A stretch of 38,237 nucleotides of DNA from Candidatus Cloacimonadaceae bacterium (GTDB lineage: Bacteria; Cloacimonadota; Cloacimonadia; Cloacimonadales; Cloacimonadaceae), in the NCBI GenBank assembly GCA_030693415.1, contig JAUYAR010000140.1, positions 1 through 38,237 of the forward strand, in the 5' to 3' direction. Position 1 is the first letter of the stretch. Every line of letters starts with the position of its first letter. A program made the translations under genes and the position numbers. This document shows, in pieces, positions 9,014-18,431 of the stretch. The notes beneath the pieces are model-generated. The model did not search any database. It saw only the letters and a program-made list of their open reading frames with translations, and had not been told where the DNA came from.

Positions 9014-11068
9014 TTATGATACCTTCACGTACGTCACTTCAAAAGCCCGGCACAGTCTATACCGTTGATTTCTATTTGTAATCGCAAAGGCATCTTTATA
9101 GTCGTACTGCTGAAAGATGTCGAGACCTCGACCAAGGATTATCTTCCAGCCGGTATCGGTTTGGATATAGCGGTCATGAATGGATTCATCGTATTCATAA
9201 GTGAAGAGGATACCCATCGAGATACAGGACTCCTGGATTTGTTTCAGGAAAGAATCCTGCTGAGAATCATCAAAGTCACTGGGCTTGGTAAACAGATGCA
9301 CTTCCACCTCATCAGCATCAGATTTTCCGAGAGCGATAGTCTCCATCAGTTCCATCAGGTTCTTGGACTGATAGAAGGCACTGATGTAAGGGTCTTTGAT
9401 TTCCAGCTTAGCTGCTCCCTCCAGATACTTCCCGAAAAGCTTCTGATAAGAAATGCCACTTTGGTTTTCTTTGATGACGATATTCCCTGCTTTGAGAATA
9501 TGCGTTTCTGGCGCATCTTTCTGCTTGGGTTGAGTATTTTCACCAGATTCGGGCTTGGACGCCGTGTTGGGCACTAACTCGTCCTCTGTTTCGGGAATTT
9601 GAGCATTATAGTAAAGTGGATATTGAATCTCTTCCGTGGTTTTCACGAAATACAGCTTTTGCTCTTTATCAGAATAGGCAAAACGCACCGGCTCATAAGT
9701 AGCGTCAATTCGCATAAGCTGGTCTTTGACTCGTTTCCTGCCTTCCATCGAAAATTGCAGTAATTCTTCAATTTCTTCCTTTGAAGCTTTTTGATTGGGA
9801 TAGATTACCTTCATCAACCCGGAGAAGGTCTTTTGCACACCATCCCGATCACGGGTAGAGATATCTGAAACGAGGTCAAAGTGCTCTTTGTATAATTGCG
9901 AATAATCCGAATTACGAAAAGCTCTCAGTATCTCTGCCAGATAATCCACTACAAACCCATAGCCATTAGAGAACATCTCTCCTCTGATAATTGGCACTTC
10001 CCAGCCCGGAAGATAGCCATGTAGCCTATCCAGAAAAGCTGAGTCATAGTATTTTTCTGGTAGTTCGTCAAAAAGGTTTGAGTTCTTCAGCATATAAGCT
10101 ACATTATGCCGTGTATTGCCTACAAATGTCATAGAGGCTTCTGCACCCAATGTTTCAATGCCTCTGGAGAAAGTCTTATTTGCCATATAATTTTTCATGA
10201 TGTCCACCAAGGCTTTATCCACAGTCTTTTTCTTTCCGGCAAATTCATCAAAAGCAACTACATCCCAATAGCCTACCAGTCCGATTCTGCCATTGGAGTT
10301 ATTCACGAATAGCTTAGGAACAGACACTTCTCCACCTGAGATCAATATCCCATGAGGAGAGAACTCAGAATAGATATGTGATTTACCGGTACCCTTAGGT
10401 CCGAGCTCTATCAGATTATAGTTTCTTTCACAATACGGCACCAGGCGTGTGAGCTGCATTAGTTTCAATCTGCGGCTCATGGTTTCCGGGTTGAAGCCGA
10501 TACTCTGGATTAGCAGGTCTATCCACTCATCAGAAGTGAATTCCGTCCGCTTTTCCAAGAAGGTATCCATATCAAATTTGGATAGTTGCACTGGTTTAAT
10601 AGAACTCATTATCCAAGGAACGCTGTTTTTATCCTCAGTATAGACGTATTCAAGCTCTGAGATGCACCAGACACCACTCACTAAGAGTTTTGGATGTTTC
10701 TTTATAGTATCAGAATCGACCACTACTTTACTGATACCCAGGCTGGAAAATGAAGCCTCGTAACAGTCGTTTTTATCATTCAAGGATACGGAGATTTTAT
10801 CAATGACCTTATGCCTGCCCTTTTCCTTGATGATGGATTTGATCAGTCCGGCTTCGTTGCGATGCACATAATGCTTGGCAAGGATATCTTTGACTGTGTC
10901 GATACCAGCCAAAATGCTTGCTTCATCCGAAGTGGCACAATACTGACCCAGCAGATATTCCAGCACATAGGTTGGCACAATGGCATTACCCTTCACGGTC
11001 TTCACAAGGTCTTTCCGTACAACTAAGCCTGGAAAGTTGGCATTGATTTTGTCATCAAGTTTGCTCAT
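9014..11068 (-). CDS. brxL: BREX protein BrxL (Lon-related AAA+ core) with a C-terminal MIT_C-like domain
   Basis: BrxL is the AAA+ ATPase that distinguishes type 1 BREX; known homologues form ring-shaped DNA-binding assemblies needed for phage exclusion. Counting from the upstream ATG (11071), Walker A is GPKGTGKS at 224-231 and Walker B is VVAFDEF at 271-277. A polar linker rich in Glu, Pro and Thr spans about 490-525. The last ~150 residues hold IHDR (631-634) and GWKIILGRGLDIF (641-653). This is the signature of the PLD-like MIT_C domain of MITD1-type proteins, not a Lon peptidase. Tandem ATGs lie at 11071 and 11068. The second is preferred because AAGGAG then sits five bases away. The gene follows pglZ by 9 bp. 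The BrxL identity is firm; the MIT_C assignment is by motif. Confidence 0.9.
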   Translation of the reverse strand: MSKLDDKINANFPGLVVRKDLVKTVKGNAIVPTYVLEYLLGQYCATSDEASILAGIDTVKDILAKHYVHRNEAGLIKSIIKEKGRHKVIDKISVSLNDKNDCYEASFSSLGISKVVVDSDTIKKHPKLLVSGVWCISELEYVYTEDKNSVPWIMSSIKPVQLSKFDMDTFLEKRTEFTSDEWIDLLIQSIGFNPETMSRRLKLMQLTRLVPYCERNYNLIELGPKGTGKSHIYSEFSPHGILISGGEVSVPKLFVNNSNGRIGLVGYWDVVAFDEFAGKKKTVDKALVDIMKNYMANKTFSRGIETLGAEASMTFVGNTRHNVAYMLKNSNLFDELPEKYYDSAFLDRLHGYLPGWEVPIIRGEMFSNGYGFVVDYLAEILRAFRNSDYSQLYKEHFDLVSDISTRDRDGVQKTFSGLMKVIYPNQKASKEEIEELLQFSMEGRKRVKDQLMRIDATYEPVRFAYSDKEQKLYFVKTTEEIQYPLYYNAQIPETEDELVPNTASKPESGENTQPKQKDAPETHILKAGNIVIKENQSGISYQKLFGKYLEGAAKLEIKDPYISAFYQSKNLMELMETIALGKSDADEVEVHLFTKPSDFDDSQQDSFLKQIQESCISMGILFTYEYDESIHDRYIQTDTGWKIILGRGLDIFQQYDYKDAFAITNRNQRYRLCRAFEVTYVKVS

Positions 11069-11077
11069 CATAGCTCC

Positions 11078-13597
11078 TTAAAAGTCAGTTCCAAAGATAC
11101 GACTGATAGTGAATTTCTCGCATTTGTCTTTGTAGAGTTTGTATTTATTTGTCCCCGGGATTGGTTGCTCCAGCTTGAGCACAAGCTCATCATTAATACT
11201 TTCACCAGCCTTGCTGGAGAGCAAGAATCGGCATTCAATGTCTCGCTCCTTATCGTTCAAAGAAGTCGAATCAAACACCATTGTCTTTAGCTCGGACACT
11301 GGCTCATCTAACTGATTAAATAGACCGATTCTCAATGTCACAGCCTTCAGCTTGTCATCCACAGGCTTGGTTTGGTAAAGCCTGAACACAAGCACACCAG
11401 AGGTGATATTTCTACCCCCACTGGTACGGATTTCCACCTCTACCTCATTAGTGTCACTCACTCGTTTCTTGTTTATCTTGAGTAGGGGAATACAAATCTC
11501 CTGCAAGCTGGCTCCTCCATGCACATATCTGCTTCCAGAACCACTTTGTCTCATTCTCTGGTTTCCTCGGGGGATCGCCACTTCAATATCTCCATGCAGC
11601 CCAAGCTGTTCAGCCCTGAAGATCAGTACATTGGGGTTATCCTCAAATCCCTTTCCAATGATGCCTCTCCTGAATTTTGTAGATTTCGTTGGTAATGATA
11701 TCTCTTCATTCAAATAGCTGCTAACACTCAGTTCTTGCTGTTGATAGAGAAAACCATGATCGGCTGTAATGATTATATTGTTGGCATTGGCAGATGTGAG
11801 TTTTCTCACCAGGCTCACAAGGTCGTTCAAAGCTGTTTCTACTGCCTCAAAAACCTTCGCTTCACTCACCAGTTTATCCCCGGTGGCATCGATCACGTTA
11901 TGATAGACATAGATAACATCATAATCTCGATACAGTTTCTTGCCTTCATCGGAGTTTTTGCTCATAACCTCTTCAGTTCTGATGGCAAGTGCCTTACCCG
12001 GAAGATGCTTATCCAGTACTTTTGCTCTGTTTTCAGTACCGGAGCTACTCAATCCATCCACTGTTACGTTTCCTGATTCATCCAATTCAATAGTATGATG
12101 AGGTAAAAGAGCTGCCATGCCTACAGCCGTAATACTTGGCAATACTCCCTGCATGGCTGTCAGTTCCGCTTCATAACGGTCTTCCTGGCGTATTCTGCTC
12201 ATCAGTTCAGATGCAATCTCAAAACGTAAGGCATCAGAGATAATCACAAATATCTTCTTTCCGGTTTGGGTAATTGGAATCACATGCTTTTCCCAAAAAC
12301 TGGTTTGGGGATTTGGTAGAGCATTGATCCAGGTCTTCTGCTGGGCAAGAATAGCTGACCAGCCTGTGTTTAGCTTAAACAAATAGTGGTTCACATAGCT
12401 CTGCTCAACTTTCTGAGATAGCTCTTCAAAAAGAGTGTAATGAGAGAAGCGGTTGTAATACAGATTGAATTTCCGATACTGATAATCGATGTTAAACCAT
12501 TCTGTGCTATAATCGGCAAAGCCCTTGCTTAGGGAGTAGATATCGAGTTTTGCTGTATTTATGCCATTGAAATAGTCTGCGGCTGCCAAGAGGCAATTGT
12601 ATGCTGTTTCATACTTGTAATACCAATGGCTGTTCTTACGTTTTTGTATCGTATTGCTAAGAGCTCTGAGGTCACCAATTCCATTACTGACCTGCTGAGT
12701 TAGTTCGCTCAAGACCCTCTTTTCAATCACCTCAAACAGATCCAGATTCATCAAATCATCCAGGTTTTGCTTTGTCATCCAAGTTTCAATTCTCAGCCAA
12801 GTAACACACTTCTCAGAAATGGCTTCAAAAGCTTCACGATACTGAGGTAGGGTTTTGAATAGCTTAAGCAGATAGATTCCATCTTTATTGATTGTCTGCT
12901 TTTTATCAGCTTCAGAGTTTTGCAGGATATCTCCGGTAAGGTTTTTAACAGTCTCATTGAATAGATCAATTGCCAAGTCCCTAAAAGATGGGCTCTCTTG
13001 TGTGTAGCCTATCAGCATCTGGATTTGCTTCCAGAGAAATTCCTGTAGCTTGCATCTGGTGATTAGGTCGAGTTTGTCTTTGCTTCCCAGGGCATCTTCA
13101 GCTAACAAACTAAGGATTATTTCTTCTTTCCGCATATCTGATGAGGTGCATACTGAAACCATTTTCCACCTTATAGTGGTCAAGGATTCGTCTTCAGTTA
13201 ACAGCTTTTTAAGGTCTGCTATTCGCCTTGCTGCCGCAAAAAACTCTTTATGCTTCCTCGGTATCTCAATATAGTCGTTTCTGCTCAGACCCAATTCCTG
13301 CAACAATAGAGATGCTGGATCGATATGTAGTTCTTGGTTGGAAAGTAGCAAGTCCAAGAGCCAGTTTTCCGTGTCATGTGGTCGGGCAGAAGCAAAATAC
13401 AGCAGGAATTTCTTATCTGGTTCTTGCATCAGGATACGATACTTGATCCCGAATTCATCGTTTGAGACCTCAATCTTCTCTATTCCATCCGGCAGCTCTA
13501 ATGCCCAATATTCCTCTCTAAACTCATGCTGCTCGTCATACCAGAACAGAAGACGGTGAGTATCAAACTGTTGGGTTATTATGTTTTCGAGTTTCAT
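11078..13597 (-). CDS. pglZ: BREX alkaline-phosphatase-superfamily protein PglZ
   Basis: PglZ is a core component of every BREX and Pgl system. Its hydrolase domain belongs to the alkaline phosphatase superfamily and is required for defence. Metal-site motifs are visible in order: IISDALRFE (452-460, with D455), YHNVIDATGDK (565-575) and ITADHGFLY (610-618). The N-terminal ~440 residues are the helical PglZ-specific region, and a beta-rich C-terminal part follows residue 700. The length of 839 residues is usual for the type 1 form. The start lies 5 bp after the pglX stop with a short AGG upstream, so it is part of the same transcript. No disruption is seen. Confidence 0.93.
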   Translation of the reverse strand: MKLENIITQQFDTHRLLFWYDEQHEFREEYWALELPDGIEKIEVSNDEFGIKYRILMQEPDKKFLLYFASARPHDTENWLLDLLLSNQELHIDPASLLLQELGLSRNDYIEIPRKHKEFFAAARRIADLKKLLTEDESLTTIRWKMVSVCTSSDMRKEEIILSLLAEDALGSKDKLDLITRCKLQEFLWKQIQMLIGYTQESPSFRDLAIDLFNETVKNLTGDILQNSEADKKQTINKDGIYLLKLFKTLPQYREAFEAISEKCVTWLRIETWMTKQNLDDLMNLDLFEVIEKRVLSELTQQVSNGIGDLRALSNTIQKRKNSHWYYKYETAYNCLLAAADYFNGINTAKLDIYSLSKGFADYSTEWFNIDYQYRKFNLYYNRFSHYTLFEELSQKVEQSYVNHYLFKLNTGWSAILAQQKTWINALPNPQTSFWEKHVIPITQTGKKIFVIISDALRFEIASELMSRIRQEDRYEAELTAMQGVLPSITAVGMAALLPHHTIELDESGNVTVDGLSSSGTENRAKVLDKHLPGKALAIRTEEVMSKNSDEGKKLYRDYDVIYVYHNVIDATGDKLVSEAKVFEAVETALNDLVSLVRKLTSANANNIIITADHGFLYQQQELSVSSYLNEEISLPTKSTKFRRGIIGKGFEDNPNVLIFRAEQLGLHGDIEVAIPRGNQRMRQSGSGSRYVHGGASLQEICIPLLKINKKRVSDTNEVEVEIRTSGGRNITSGVLVFRLYQTKPVDDKLKAVTLRIGLFNQLDEPVSELKTMVFDSTSLNDKERDIECRFLLSSKAGESINDELVLKLEQPIPGTNKYKLYKDKCEKFTISRIFGTDF

Positions 13598-13602
13598 AAG
13601 AC

Positions 13603-16600
13603 CTAAAACCTAATCCCTTTCAAAGCCCCATCAAACATCGCATAATTCACTTTCACCCCATCATCCAGATCAATCTCAATCCGTTTCTCAGCCATTGGAA
13701 GCAGTACTTCGCTCTCCCAATCCTCCAGCTCTGTCAGCATAGCCGTGTAACGCACAATTTCCTTATTGGAAAGGATTTTGTCCCGTTCTGATAGTTCCGG
13801 ACTGGTTACCAGATGTTGTAACTGGGCTATCTTCGCTTTTACCTTTTCGAGATATTCCCGCAGATAACCATTTAGGATGATGGAAAGCGTATCCGGCGTA
13901 TAGCGGTGCATATAGATCAGAGCATTAAAGCTGCCTTTGGGGCTACTAAAAAGCCAGTAAATGGGACGTTTCTTATAACGCTTCAAGTGGTCATTGTAAA
14001 AGTCTTTGATAAAATAGGCACGGATGTCATTATCAATCGCATCTTCAATGAAGCGGAGGTTATCATTGAAGTTTTCCTCACCAAATGTGACCTTTAGGAA
14101 TACCTTAAACCTATCTACTATATCATCCGTGAACCACTCACTATCCAGTATGGGGATTACATTGTCCTTGTCAGGTAGGAAGCGGGACGGGTGTATCTTA
14201 GCAAGATAAGCATCCAGACTTTCTCCTTGATTGGCAAGAATCAAACCCGGTTTGTCTATTGAATATCTGCCAAACATACAACCCACAGCATAGGAGATAA
14301 GTTCCTTCATGGTATCAGCCAACAAACGCTGTTCCAGAATATTGTTCAGGGGAAATCTGCTGCTTCCTTCTTCATTTCCCTCATGATTCTCTCGTGATTC
14401 CCTCGTAATTCCCGGGTCGGACGAGGGAATCGCCTGGGAATTACCTGGGTTGTATAAGGCGTCAGAGTATGGAGATACAGCGTCCGCATTATAGCGGTAG
14501 TAAGGATTACAGGTAAGAGTGATCTCTTTTAAGGGAACTTCAGGGCTTAGTTCATCTTGCAATCCGTATGCCTCGATGAAAATCAGGTTGTTCTCTTCCT
14601 CCATTGTCTGTATCCTTAGTGCAGCTACTATCCACTTATCTCTCTGCATAGCATAACATTCCCTAACAGCTAGCCTCTCACCCCTTAACCCTAACAATGG
14701 CAATTGCTGAAAATCCCATGATGTTTCGTAGGAGTCCCAGTCATCTTTGACAACTTGGACACACTTTTCTACAATACAGTCTACCCTTGCGTAGCTCCCA
14801 GTGTGCATGTAAGGTAGTTTTGACAAAGGACCTTCATGAAAGTCTAAAGTCGGTGACAAGACTAATAGAAGATCACAAATCAAAACTGAGTTGAGAAATC
14901 CACCAACACTGTTAAATTCCTCAATCTCTTTGGGAAAACAAACAGAGCCTTTCGTCTCAAACATGAATCCTTTGGGGGAGAAACGAAAGGAAGCTTTACT
15001 TGAGGATATTGTTGACCAAGACCAGCCTTCAAGAAAGTAGTAATTTGGATTTCTAATCACTGAGCGGAGTTTTCCATTATCATATGTAAAATTCCTTAAC
15101 TCAAAACCGTCATTTTCCCAGTTGACTAAGTAATCGTTATTCCCATACCATCTGCGGAAGGAACCGCCTTTATTGCATGGAAACCACTTCTTTCCTGACT
15201 CTCGAGCTTCTTGTCTGGAATTCATGCTGAATCCAATTCTATTCAGAGAAGGTTCAAACCATTGCCTTAAGAATCTATCGTTGTCTGCTGTAGCTAATCC
15301 CTGTCTTGGTGAAGCAATATCCCCAAGGGGTTTAGAACTTACAAAGATCTCTTTTACCTTGGCACTAAGCCAATAAGCAATTGGAACTCCTGGTATCTTG
15401 GCAAAATCTGAGGTTGCACAGTGATAGAGCCACTCACAATCGGGATTGGTGATAGCTACCAGACAAGCCTGTCTTTTTTCTTCCTCCGAGTGGCCAGCGA
15501 TTAAGCGAAAAAATGTGCCTTTATCATTCCCCGGCTTCTTGTTTTGCAGCACAAAGGTAGTGGTGGAGACCACCTCACCGCTAATGGAATCAAATGCACG
15601 GGGTCCAAGATGCGCCATAGTAATAAACTCATAGTTCTTTACCAGATGTATTCTCAATTTCTCGTATGAGGACAGGAACATCCAGCTTTGCATATTGATC
15701 ATGGCAATATAACCCATGTCTTTTGTCATACTAAGGCAACGCTCCATAAACATGGCAAAGAAATCGGAGCGGGAATTAGGGTAACAGGTCTTGAAGAAGG
15801 TTTGAATGCTCTCGCTAAAGCCGCTGGTTCCTAAATAAGGAGGATTGGTGACTACTACCTGATACTTGCTGATGAGATAATCAGCCTGCTCCAGGATTTC
15901 CAGCACCTTGTCGTGAATAGGTGTAATAAATATGTCTTCACCAAGATTCTTTTGGGATAGGGTGTCATAAGTGGACTGGATATCTTGTTCTGCGGGTACT
16001 ATGAGAGAGCCAAGGGTATCTGCAGTTTCAAATTGATATAGAGTCTTTTCGAGGTTAAGGGTGAAAATATCTCGCCCACAACGCTCCATATAGGTCTCGA
16101 CTTCATTTGCTTGTAGCTTTACGTTGTGCAGCACACAGATTTTGGGTGCAATATCTTTCCTGGTAAACCACAGCTTGTCTTTACTGCGGGCTTTCATGGT
16201 AAGTGCAAAGGCTGCCAGTTCTCCTGCCCTTTCGTCTATCTCTATACCATACAGGTTTTTGTTTATTATCAACCGTGGAATTTCAATGGGGTCATAGCCC
16301 ATTTCGCTATATATCTCATACAGTAAATCAAAGGCATAAGTGAGTATATGCCCACTCCCGCTACAGGGGTCGCAGAGTTTAATCTCTTCAGGGCTCTTTA
16401 CTATCAGAGTGTCTTTCTCTGATTCGGTTTCATCTTTGACATAGAATTCCATTTTAGCCATGAGAGGAGACATAGGATGGCTATTGAGCCACAGCCTTCC
16501 CAACGAATTCTGAACCATGTATTTCACTATCCAGTGGGGGGTAAAGAGCTGAGTAACAGGTGGAATATCCGAACTCTGAACTTTCTTACCTGTTCTCAGG

Positions 16601-17274
16601 TCTGCAAAGACCTCATCTTTCTTTTCAGAAATATAGTATTGGTACAGCCAGCCGATTACTTCCACATCTTCGCAGGTTGATTCATCCATAGCATCACGTA
16701 TCTGAGCCAGGATAGAGTGCTCACTGAAGAGGTCATCAGGTATCAAGAGTAGTGTCCAGTCTGAGACATTGGGAAAGAGGAAGGGCATTATCTGGCTATA
16801 ATAGTTACATACAGAGATCAGGATTAGCTTGTAAGCCTCGCTTTGAGGATCAGTATTATGGAAAGTACTGCCCTCAGTACCTGAAAGCAGAGCTTGTATT
16901 CTTGTCCATCTATCGCCGCTAATCAGGCTGGGGTCTACATGTCCCAATCTGGCTTCTGCCAATATCTCTGGCTGAGTATTTCCGGGCAGAGGTGAGACTA
17001 TGCCAACCGGAGTAAAGTGGTTCATATCCATGAAACGCATGGCAGTGAAACGATTGAACCAGAGATAAGCTACCCGCTCTGTAAGCTCTCTATTACCAAA
17101 CTTTTTTAGCTCTCTTTCAAAAGCCTGGTATTGAGATTTGGTTGAGCTATAGGTGCTGGCATAGCTATCAGGAGTAAGGATTTCATTAAGCTTGATGCCT
17201 ACTTGGTTTATCAGGTAACGTCGGGCTTCCTGTGCAAAACGTTTGAGCCTGGCATTGGTCTGTTTATCTATCAT
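13603..17274 (-). CDS. pglX: BREX adenine-specific DNA methyltransferase PglX
   Basis: PglX methylates a non-palindromic adenine motif on host DNA, marking self in BREX. The SAM-binding motif DPCSGSGH is at residues 302-309 and the catalytic N6-adenine motif NPPY at 477-480. The C-terminal half (about 600-1223) would carry target recognition, so the recognised site cannot be predicted. The length of 1223 residues is normal for type 1. The ATG at 17272-17274 shares ATGA with the stop of the upstream nuclease gene, showing translational coupling. Inside the coding sequence, 14378-14431 carries three degenerate 11-bp repeats and an 11-bp inverted repeat. They encode a low-complexity RESRENHEGNEE stretch near residue 960. 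Confidence 0.94.
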   Translation of the reverse strand: MIDKQTNARLKRFAQEARRYLINQVGIKLNEILTPDSYASTYSSTKSQYQAFERELKKFGNRELTERVAYLWFNRFTAMRFMDMNHFTPVGIVSPLPGNTQPEILAEARLGHVDPSLISGDRWTRIQALLSGTEGSTFHNTDPQSEAYKLILISVCNYYSQIMPFLFPNVSDWTLLLIPDDLFSEHSILAQIRDAMDESTCEDVEVIGWLYQYYISEKKDEVFADLRTGKKVQSSDIPPVTQLFTPHWIVKYMVQNSLGRLWLNSHPMSPLMAKMEFYVKDETESEKDTLIVKSPEEIKLCDPCSGSGHILTYAFDLLYEIYSEMGYDPIEIPRLIINKNLYGIEIDERAGELAAFALTMKARSKDKLWFTRKDIAPKICVLHNVKLQANEVETYMERCGRDIFTLNLEKTLYQFETADTLGSLIVPAEQDIQSTYDTLSQKNLGEDIFITPIHDKVLEILEQADYLISKYQVVVTNPPYLGTSGFSESIQTFFKTCYPNSRSDFFAMFMERCLSMTKDMGYIAMINMQSWMFLSSYEKLRIHLVKNYEFITMAHLGPRAFDSISGEVVSTTTFVLQNKKPGNDKGTFFRLIAGHSEEEKRQACLVAITNPDCEWLYHCATSDFAKIPGVPIAYWLSAKVKEIFVSSKPLGDIASPRQGLATADNDRFLRQWFEPSLNRIGFSMNSRQEARESGKKWFPCNKGGSFRRWYGNNDYLVNWENDGFELRNFTYDNGKLRSVIRNPNYYFLEGWSWSTISSSKASFRFSPKGFMFETKGSVCFPKEIEEFNSVGGFLNSVLICDLLLVLSPTLDFHEGPLSKLPYMHTGSYARVDCIVEKCVQVVKDDWDSYETSWDFQQLPLLGLRGERLAVRECYAMQRDKWIVAALRIQTMEEENNLIFIEAYGLQDELSPEVPLKEITLTCNPYYRYNADAVSPYSDALYNPGNSQAIPSSDPGITRESRENHEGNEEGSSRFPLNNILEQRLLADTMKELISYAVGCMFGRYSIDKPGLILANQGESLDAYLAKIHPSRFLPDKDNVIPILDSEWFTDDIVDRFKVFLKVTFGEENFNDNLRFIEDAIDNDIRAYFIKDFYNDHLKRYKKRPIYWLFSSPKGSFNALIYMHRYTPDTLSIILNGYLREYLEKVKAKIAQLQHLVTSPELSERDKILSNKEIVRYTAMLTELEDWESEVLLPMAEKRIEIDLDDGVKVNYAMFDGALKGIRF

Positions 17275-18422
17275 GGTAAATCCTGATGCAATTGAGTTTC
17301 AAGGAATCTTTGCATATCTTCCTTGCTGGGTAGCTCCAGCAGATATTTTGAAACAAAGAGTTGGTTATCCATGCCAGCCAGAGCATACTCCACGAGAGTG
17401 GAATCTTTATCTGTACACAGCAAAATGCCAATGGGATCGCTATCACCCGGATGCATTTCATTCTTTCGGTACCAGCTTACGTAGGTGTTTAGTTGACCGA
17501 TGTTCTCGTGATTAAACTCGGCAAGCTTTAGTTCCACCAGAATATGGCATTTGAGGATGCGGTGGTAAAATACCAGATCAATATAGTATTGGGTTTCGCC
17601 AATTAGGATTCGCTTTTGTCTGGCTTCAAAGCAGAAACCATGCCCCAGTTCCAGAAGGAATTCCTGTAGTTTCTCGATGAGTTGATCTTCCAGATGGGAT
17701 TCGCTCATTACCTCTTTGGCTTTGAGCCCCAGAAATTCAAAAACATAGGGGTCTCTAATGGTGCGGGAGGGATCAAAGACTTCCACAGTATTATTGGTTT
17801 GCTCGACGAGTTTCTGTTTGTTTGTGGAAAGCCCGGTTCGCTCGTAGTAGAGAGATTTTATCTGACGCCTAAGCTGTCTTACTGACCAATTACCTATTAT
17901 ACACTCGTGTATATAAAACACTCTCATTGTATCATTATCAATATCCAATAGCTCAGAAATATGAGAAAATGATAAAAGGCTAACTAACTGCCTTGCCTCA
18001 ATCTGCAATTGTGGAGACGGTGTCTCCACAATCCTCGATTCATTGCCTACATCATGTTTCGTGTCAAAATCTACAAGATCTATAAGTGCTTTCCCCAAAA
18101 GCTGTTGTAATTGTGGATTCACTGTCTCCACAATCTGAGGGAACACTCTATAGAATTTGGCATATCGATAAAGCTCTCGTTTGTCAGTTCGTGGAACATC
18201 AAGTAAGAGTAGCTCTTCTGCTAAGCGTTCAAACAGCTTATCTCCATATTCAGCCCGGTCAGCTCCTCTCAGTTCGTATTCGCTGATGTAATATCCGATT
18301 AACCAATTCCTGATAGTAAGAGTGATATTGACAGACTGAGTCGCCTGACGGTTCAACTCCTGATGAACATTTTGAATCTGAGCAAGTAAGTCAGGAAAGC
18401 TAAGCGAGTCCTTCGTTATCAT
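17271..18422 (-). CDS. DUF1016/YhcG-family PDDEXK nuclease
   Basis: The family combines an N-terminal DUF1016 helical domain (about 10-200 here) with a C-terminal PDDEXK nuclease fold (about 225-360). Visible active-site residues are D282 in YYIDLVF and E297-L-K299 in VELKL. Members are commonly found in type I restriction and BREX loci, where their role is not settled. The 383-residue length is typical. The gene sits between brxC (9 bp gap) and pglX (4-base ATGA overlap), so it is expressed with them. Two copies of a palindromic sequence around GTGGAGAC/GTCTCCAC lie inside the gene (18008-18032 and 18110-18134). They encode similar VETVNPQLQ and VETPSPQLQ segments. Confidence 0.9.
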   Translation of the reverse strand: MITKDSLSFPDLLAQIQNVHQELNRQATQSVNITLTIRNWLIGYYISEYELRGADRAEYGDKLFERLAEELLLLDVPRTDKRELYRYAKFYRVFPQIVETVNPQLQQLLGKALIDLVDFDTKHDVGNESRIVETPSPQLQIEARQLVSLLSFSHISELLDIDNDTMRVFYIHECIIGNWSVRQLRRQIKSLYYERTGLSTNKQKLVEQTNNTVEVFDPSRTIRDPYVFEFLGLKAKEVMSESHLEDQLIEKLQEFLLELGHGFCFEARQKRILIGETQYYIDLVFYHRILKCHILVELKLAEFNHENIGQLNTYVSWYRKNEMHPGDSDPIGILLCTDKDSTLVEYALAGMDNQLFVSKYLLELPSKEDMQRFLETQLHQDLP

Positions 18423-18431
18423 TATACATCC

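Noticed and set aside
9065-9577. 170-aa plus-strand frame antisense to brxL
   Set aside because: It lies wholly within brxL on the other strand, and the brxL protein motifs account for the sequence.
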